NCBI GenBank assembly: GCA_020433785.1
Contig: JAGRCC010000472.1
Coordinates: 1-5,316 of the forward strand
Origin: Anaerolineae bacterium
Lineage (GTDB): Bacteria > Chloroflexota > Anaerolineae > 4572-78 > J111
Direction of reading: 5' to 3'
Length of the DNA stretch: 5,316 nucleotides
Shown here: positions 3,340 to 5,316 of the stretch, in pieces
Position numbering within the stretch: the stretch's first letter is position 1
Layout of the letters: each line of letters opens with the position of its first letter
Position numbers and translations under genes: made by a program
The notes under the pieces: generated by a model
What the model was told of the DNA's origin: nothing
Database searches by the model: none
The model's input: the letters and a program-made list of their open reading frames with translations, nothing else

Positions 3340-5316
3340 ATGCATACAAAACGCTGCTTTACGCTGACCCATTGTTATTACCTTTTGCCTCTTGTTTTGG
3401 CCGCAGTGCTGCTTCACCCCTCATCGGTTACGTTGGCCCAAACCGGCCCCCCGCCGTTTCCCGGTAAGAAGGTCAAAGACGGCACGTGGCCCGATCTCAA
3501 ATCGACCACCGAACTGACTTACCTTGGCTCTAACCGTATCCTTAGCCGGGATGTCGCCTCCGGCCGGTATCGCCTCTGGCGATTCGACTCCACTTTGACC
3601 GATCCCGGCGACATCTTTCCCGGCCAGGAACTCACCACGGGATCGCTGGCCCAGACTGATGCCGGTCAGGCGCTCACGTTTCTGGGCGATGCCCTGGTCT
3701 TGAACTGGGCCAGGCGCACCAGGCAGTACCAGGTCCAGCGATTGGGCCTGGATACGACTCAACCAAGCGACCTGCTGTCCCTCCAAACCACCGAAACCGG
3801 CACGCTGCGCCCCACGGCTACTGAGCGTCGCTTAATCTATGTGGGCTACAATCGGGTTTTGGATTGGGAGCCGGCCACAGGTCAATACCAGATTTGGCAG
3901 TATGATCCGGCTAATGCCGCCCCGGATGCCCCGTTTCCCGGTACACTGGTCGTTGAAGGCGCTTGGCCTGATATTCAGACCGGCCATGAACTGGTTTATC
4001 TGGGCTACCGCCGCCTGCTGGATTGGGAACCGGAGACAGGACGTTATCGGCTCTGGCGCTATGATCCCATGGTCACCGGCCGTGGTAATCCGCTGGTTGG
4101 CCAGCCGGTGGCCGAGGGCACGTTCGATAGCATCGGTCCCGGTCACCAACTGATGAGCCTGGGCAGCAATCACCTGTTGGATTGGCAACCGGCGACCGGC
4201 CAGTATCGTGTCTGGGAATTTGATCTCATCTCGATTGCGGCTTTCGCCATCGAGGACATTGGCGCTAAGCTGGCGAGTAAATCTATCAGTGGGGTGACGG
4301 TGGTCACACACGGCCGTCAGTTGAGCGACGGCGACGGCGACAGTATGGCGGCTTTAGCCGTGGACATTCACAACAAGGCCGGCGGCTGGTACATTGATTA
4401 TGATGTCGATGGCAACGGCAACGATTTTTTCGACTCCTGCACCAATGATTGCAACGCGCCGGCGGCGGGTCAAAAAGGACTGGCTGAGGTGGTGTTGCTG
4501 TTCGACTGGGCCGCCGAGTCAAACGAGGCCTCAACCGGTTGGGGCGAAGCCGTGGGCGATGCGTTGTTCAGCTTGCTAATTGACATCAACCTGATCGATC
4601 CGGCTGCCGCCGACAATCCCCCCCTTCATTTTATCGCCCACAGCTTTGGCTCGGCCGTTACCGGTGAGCTGGTCGAACGGCTAGCTCGCTACCATGTCAC
4701 GGTCGATCACGTGACCTACCTTGACCCTCACGACTTTGATGAAGGGTTTATCTTTGACGGCGCGCAGCGGCTGTTCGATTTAGGCCAGCCCTCCGGCTAC
4801 GGTGCGTCCATTTGGAATAACGTCACCTTTGCCGATGTTTACTACCAAACTCGCGGCCAAACCGGCATTCCCTTTGCCGCGCCTAACGGCCGCCCCATTC
4901 CCGGCGCCTACAGCCGTCACTTATTGAATGAACTGCCCAATCCTGATGACTATCCCATTAGCGACGTCGTAGGCGACCATAGCTATGTCTGGTACTGTTT
5001 CTATCGGGCCACGGTCAGCGGCAGCAACCCGACTGACTGTCTAGCGCCTGTGATCGCGCCCAATTTGGCTGAAACCGGTTATGCGTTTAGCCGCATCGAC
5101 CACACCTCGCCGCGCCTATTGCCCAACTTTTACACCGGCCAGGTCCATAAATTTAGTAACCCCCAAATTGTCGATATTATTTCCGGGTTGCCCAATTCGC
5201 TGGGGTTGGAGGAACTGAGCCTGACCGATCTGCAAATTCTCGACGGCCACTGGAATGCGGATTGGCTTCCCGCCGAGATTGCGAACGGTGATTTTGAGCA
5301 TTACAACACCCTGCGC
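3340..5316 (+). CDS. Secreted repeat-containing serine alpha/beta hydrolase (lipase-like), 3'-partial
   Basis: 659 codons are open to the right edge, so the C-terminus is missing. Residues 1-33 form a signal peptide (basic start, hydrophobic core about 12-26, likely cleavage VTLA/Q). Residues 48-295 are five repeats of exactly 53 residues (see separate entry). Residues about 315-560 look like an alpha/beta hydrolase: a VVTHG strand and turn (320-324) as possible oxyanion region, nucleophile elbow HFIAHSFG with Ser435, YLDPHD with Asp462, and GDHSYVW with His547. Ser-Asp and Asp-His distances (27 and 85) are close to those of pancreatic lipase (24 and 87), whose Asp also sits in an LDP motif. 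The elbow has Ala for the usual first Gly. A DVDGNGND loop (355-362) precedes a C-x3-C pair (Cys367, Cys371), possibly a metal site or disulfide. NGDFE (649-653) resembles the opening of jelly-roll carbohydrate-binding modules. The substrate could be lipid, ester or peptide and is not determined. Confidence 0.88.
   Translation, partial: MHTKRCFTLTHCYYLLPLVLAAVLLHPSSVTLAQTGPPPFPGKKVKDGTWPDLKSTTELTYLGSNRILSRDVASGRYRLWRFDSTLTDPGDIFPGQELTTGSLAQTDAGQALTFLGDALVLNWARRTRQYQVQRLGLDTTQPSDLLSLQTTETGTLRPTATERRLIYVGYNRVLDWEPATGQYQIWQYDPANAAPDAPFPGTLVVEGAWPDIQTGHELVYLGYRRLLDWEPETGRYRLWRYDPMVTGRGNPLVGQPVAEGTFDSIGPGHQLMSLGSNHLLDWQPATGQYRVWEFDLISIAAFAIEDIGAKLASKSISGVTVVTHGRQLSDGDGDSMAALAVDIHNKAGGWYIDYDVDGNGNDFFDSCTNDCNAPAAGQKGLAEVVLLFDWAAESNEASTGWGEAVGDALFSLLIDINLIDPAAADNPPLHFIAHSFGSAVTGELVERLARYHVTVDHVTYLDPHDFDEGFIFDGAQRLFDLGQPSGYGASIWNNVTFADVYYQTRGQTGIPFAAPNGRPIPGAYSRHLLNELPNPDDYPISDVVGDHSYVWYCFYRATVSGSNPTDCLAPVIAPNLAETGYAFSRIDHTSPRLLPNFYTGQVHKFSNPQIVDIISGLPNSLGLEELSLTDLQILDGHWNADWLPAEIANGDFEHYNTLR
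3481..4224 (+). repeat. Five in-frame 159-bp (53-residue) repeats in the hydrolase gene
   Basis: Units begin at residues 48, 101, 154, 207 and 260 (bases 3481, 3640, 3799, 3958, 4117), with no insertion or deletion between them. The core signature is GxW...YLGxxRLLDWEPxTGxYRLWRYD. The aligned Leu/Val-Gly pair falls at 62-63, 115-116, 168-169, 221-222 and 274-275, and the final Trp at 80, 186, 239 and 292. In unit 2 the position is Gln133. Units 3-5 are most alike, unit 2 is the most divergent, and unit 5 fades after about residue 295. Repeat length and aromatic pattern suggest beta-propeller blades or a similar beta repeat, which is inference. Confidence 0.85.

Noticed and set aside
3832..4311. 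159-codon open frame on the - strand
   Set aside because: It is antisense to the repeat region of the hydrolase gene. The internal repeats and biased codon use there open the opposite strand; the + frame has a signal peptide, repeats and catalytic motifs.
4402..4437. EF-hand or dockerin calcium loop
   Set aside because: The 12th position of the loop is Ser rather than Asp/Glu, and there is no flanking helix pattern or second copy, so only an acidic loop is reported.

Overview
This window looks like chromosomal DNA of an environmental bacterium, most plausibly a member of the Chloroflexota (Anaerolineae-like). That is an inference from the style of the sensor kinase and response regulator, the moderately GC-rich coding sequence, and the repeat-rich AT-biased intergenic spacers. 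No rRNA or other marker gene is present to confirm it. All supportable genes lie on the + strand.

Layout: (i) 1-251 is a non-coding leader with a 20-bp imperfect palindrome and a small hairpin. (ii) 252-1066 holds two overlapping paralogous genes for small four-helix membrane proteins, a tandem duplication whose sequence similarity continues past the stop codon of the second copy. (iii) 1067-1264 is a spacer with two inverted repeats, the second built from heptamer repeats in opposed orientation. (iv) 1265-3117 is a tight two-gene operon for a NarL/LiaS-type histidine kinase and a LuxR/NarL-type response regulator. (v) 3118-3339 is a spacer carrying a probable MITE of about 130 bp with terminal inverted repeats and flanking direct repeats, plus a second, perfect 15-bp inverted repeat inside it. 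(vi) 3340 to the right edge is a secreted protein, 659 codons and still open. It has a signal peptide, five repeats of exactly 53 residues (propeller-like), a serine alpha/beta hydrolase domain resembling the pancreatic-lipase group in its catalytic spacing, and what may be the start of a C-terminal carbohydrate-binding-like domain.

How it may work together: the kinase should sense a membrane-associated signal and phosphorylate the regulator, which would bind DNA. The targets are unknown. The membrane-protein pair upstream and the exported hydrolase downstream are candidates by proximity only. The two-component operon is bracketed by repeat elements, so linkage with its neighbours should not be assumed to mean co-regulation. 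The most unusual items are the repeat-hydrolase architecture, the MITE, and the duplication scar after the second membrane gene.
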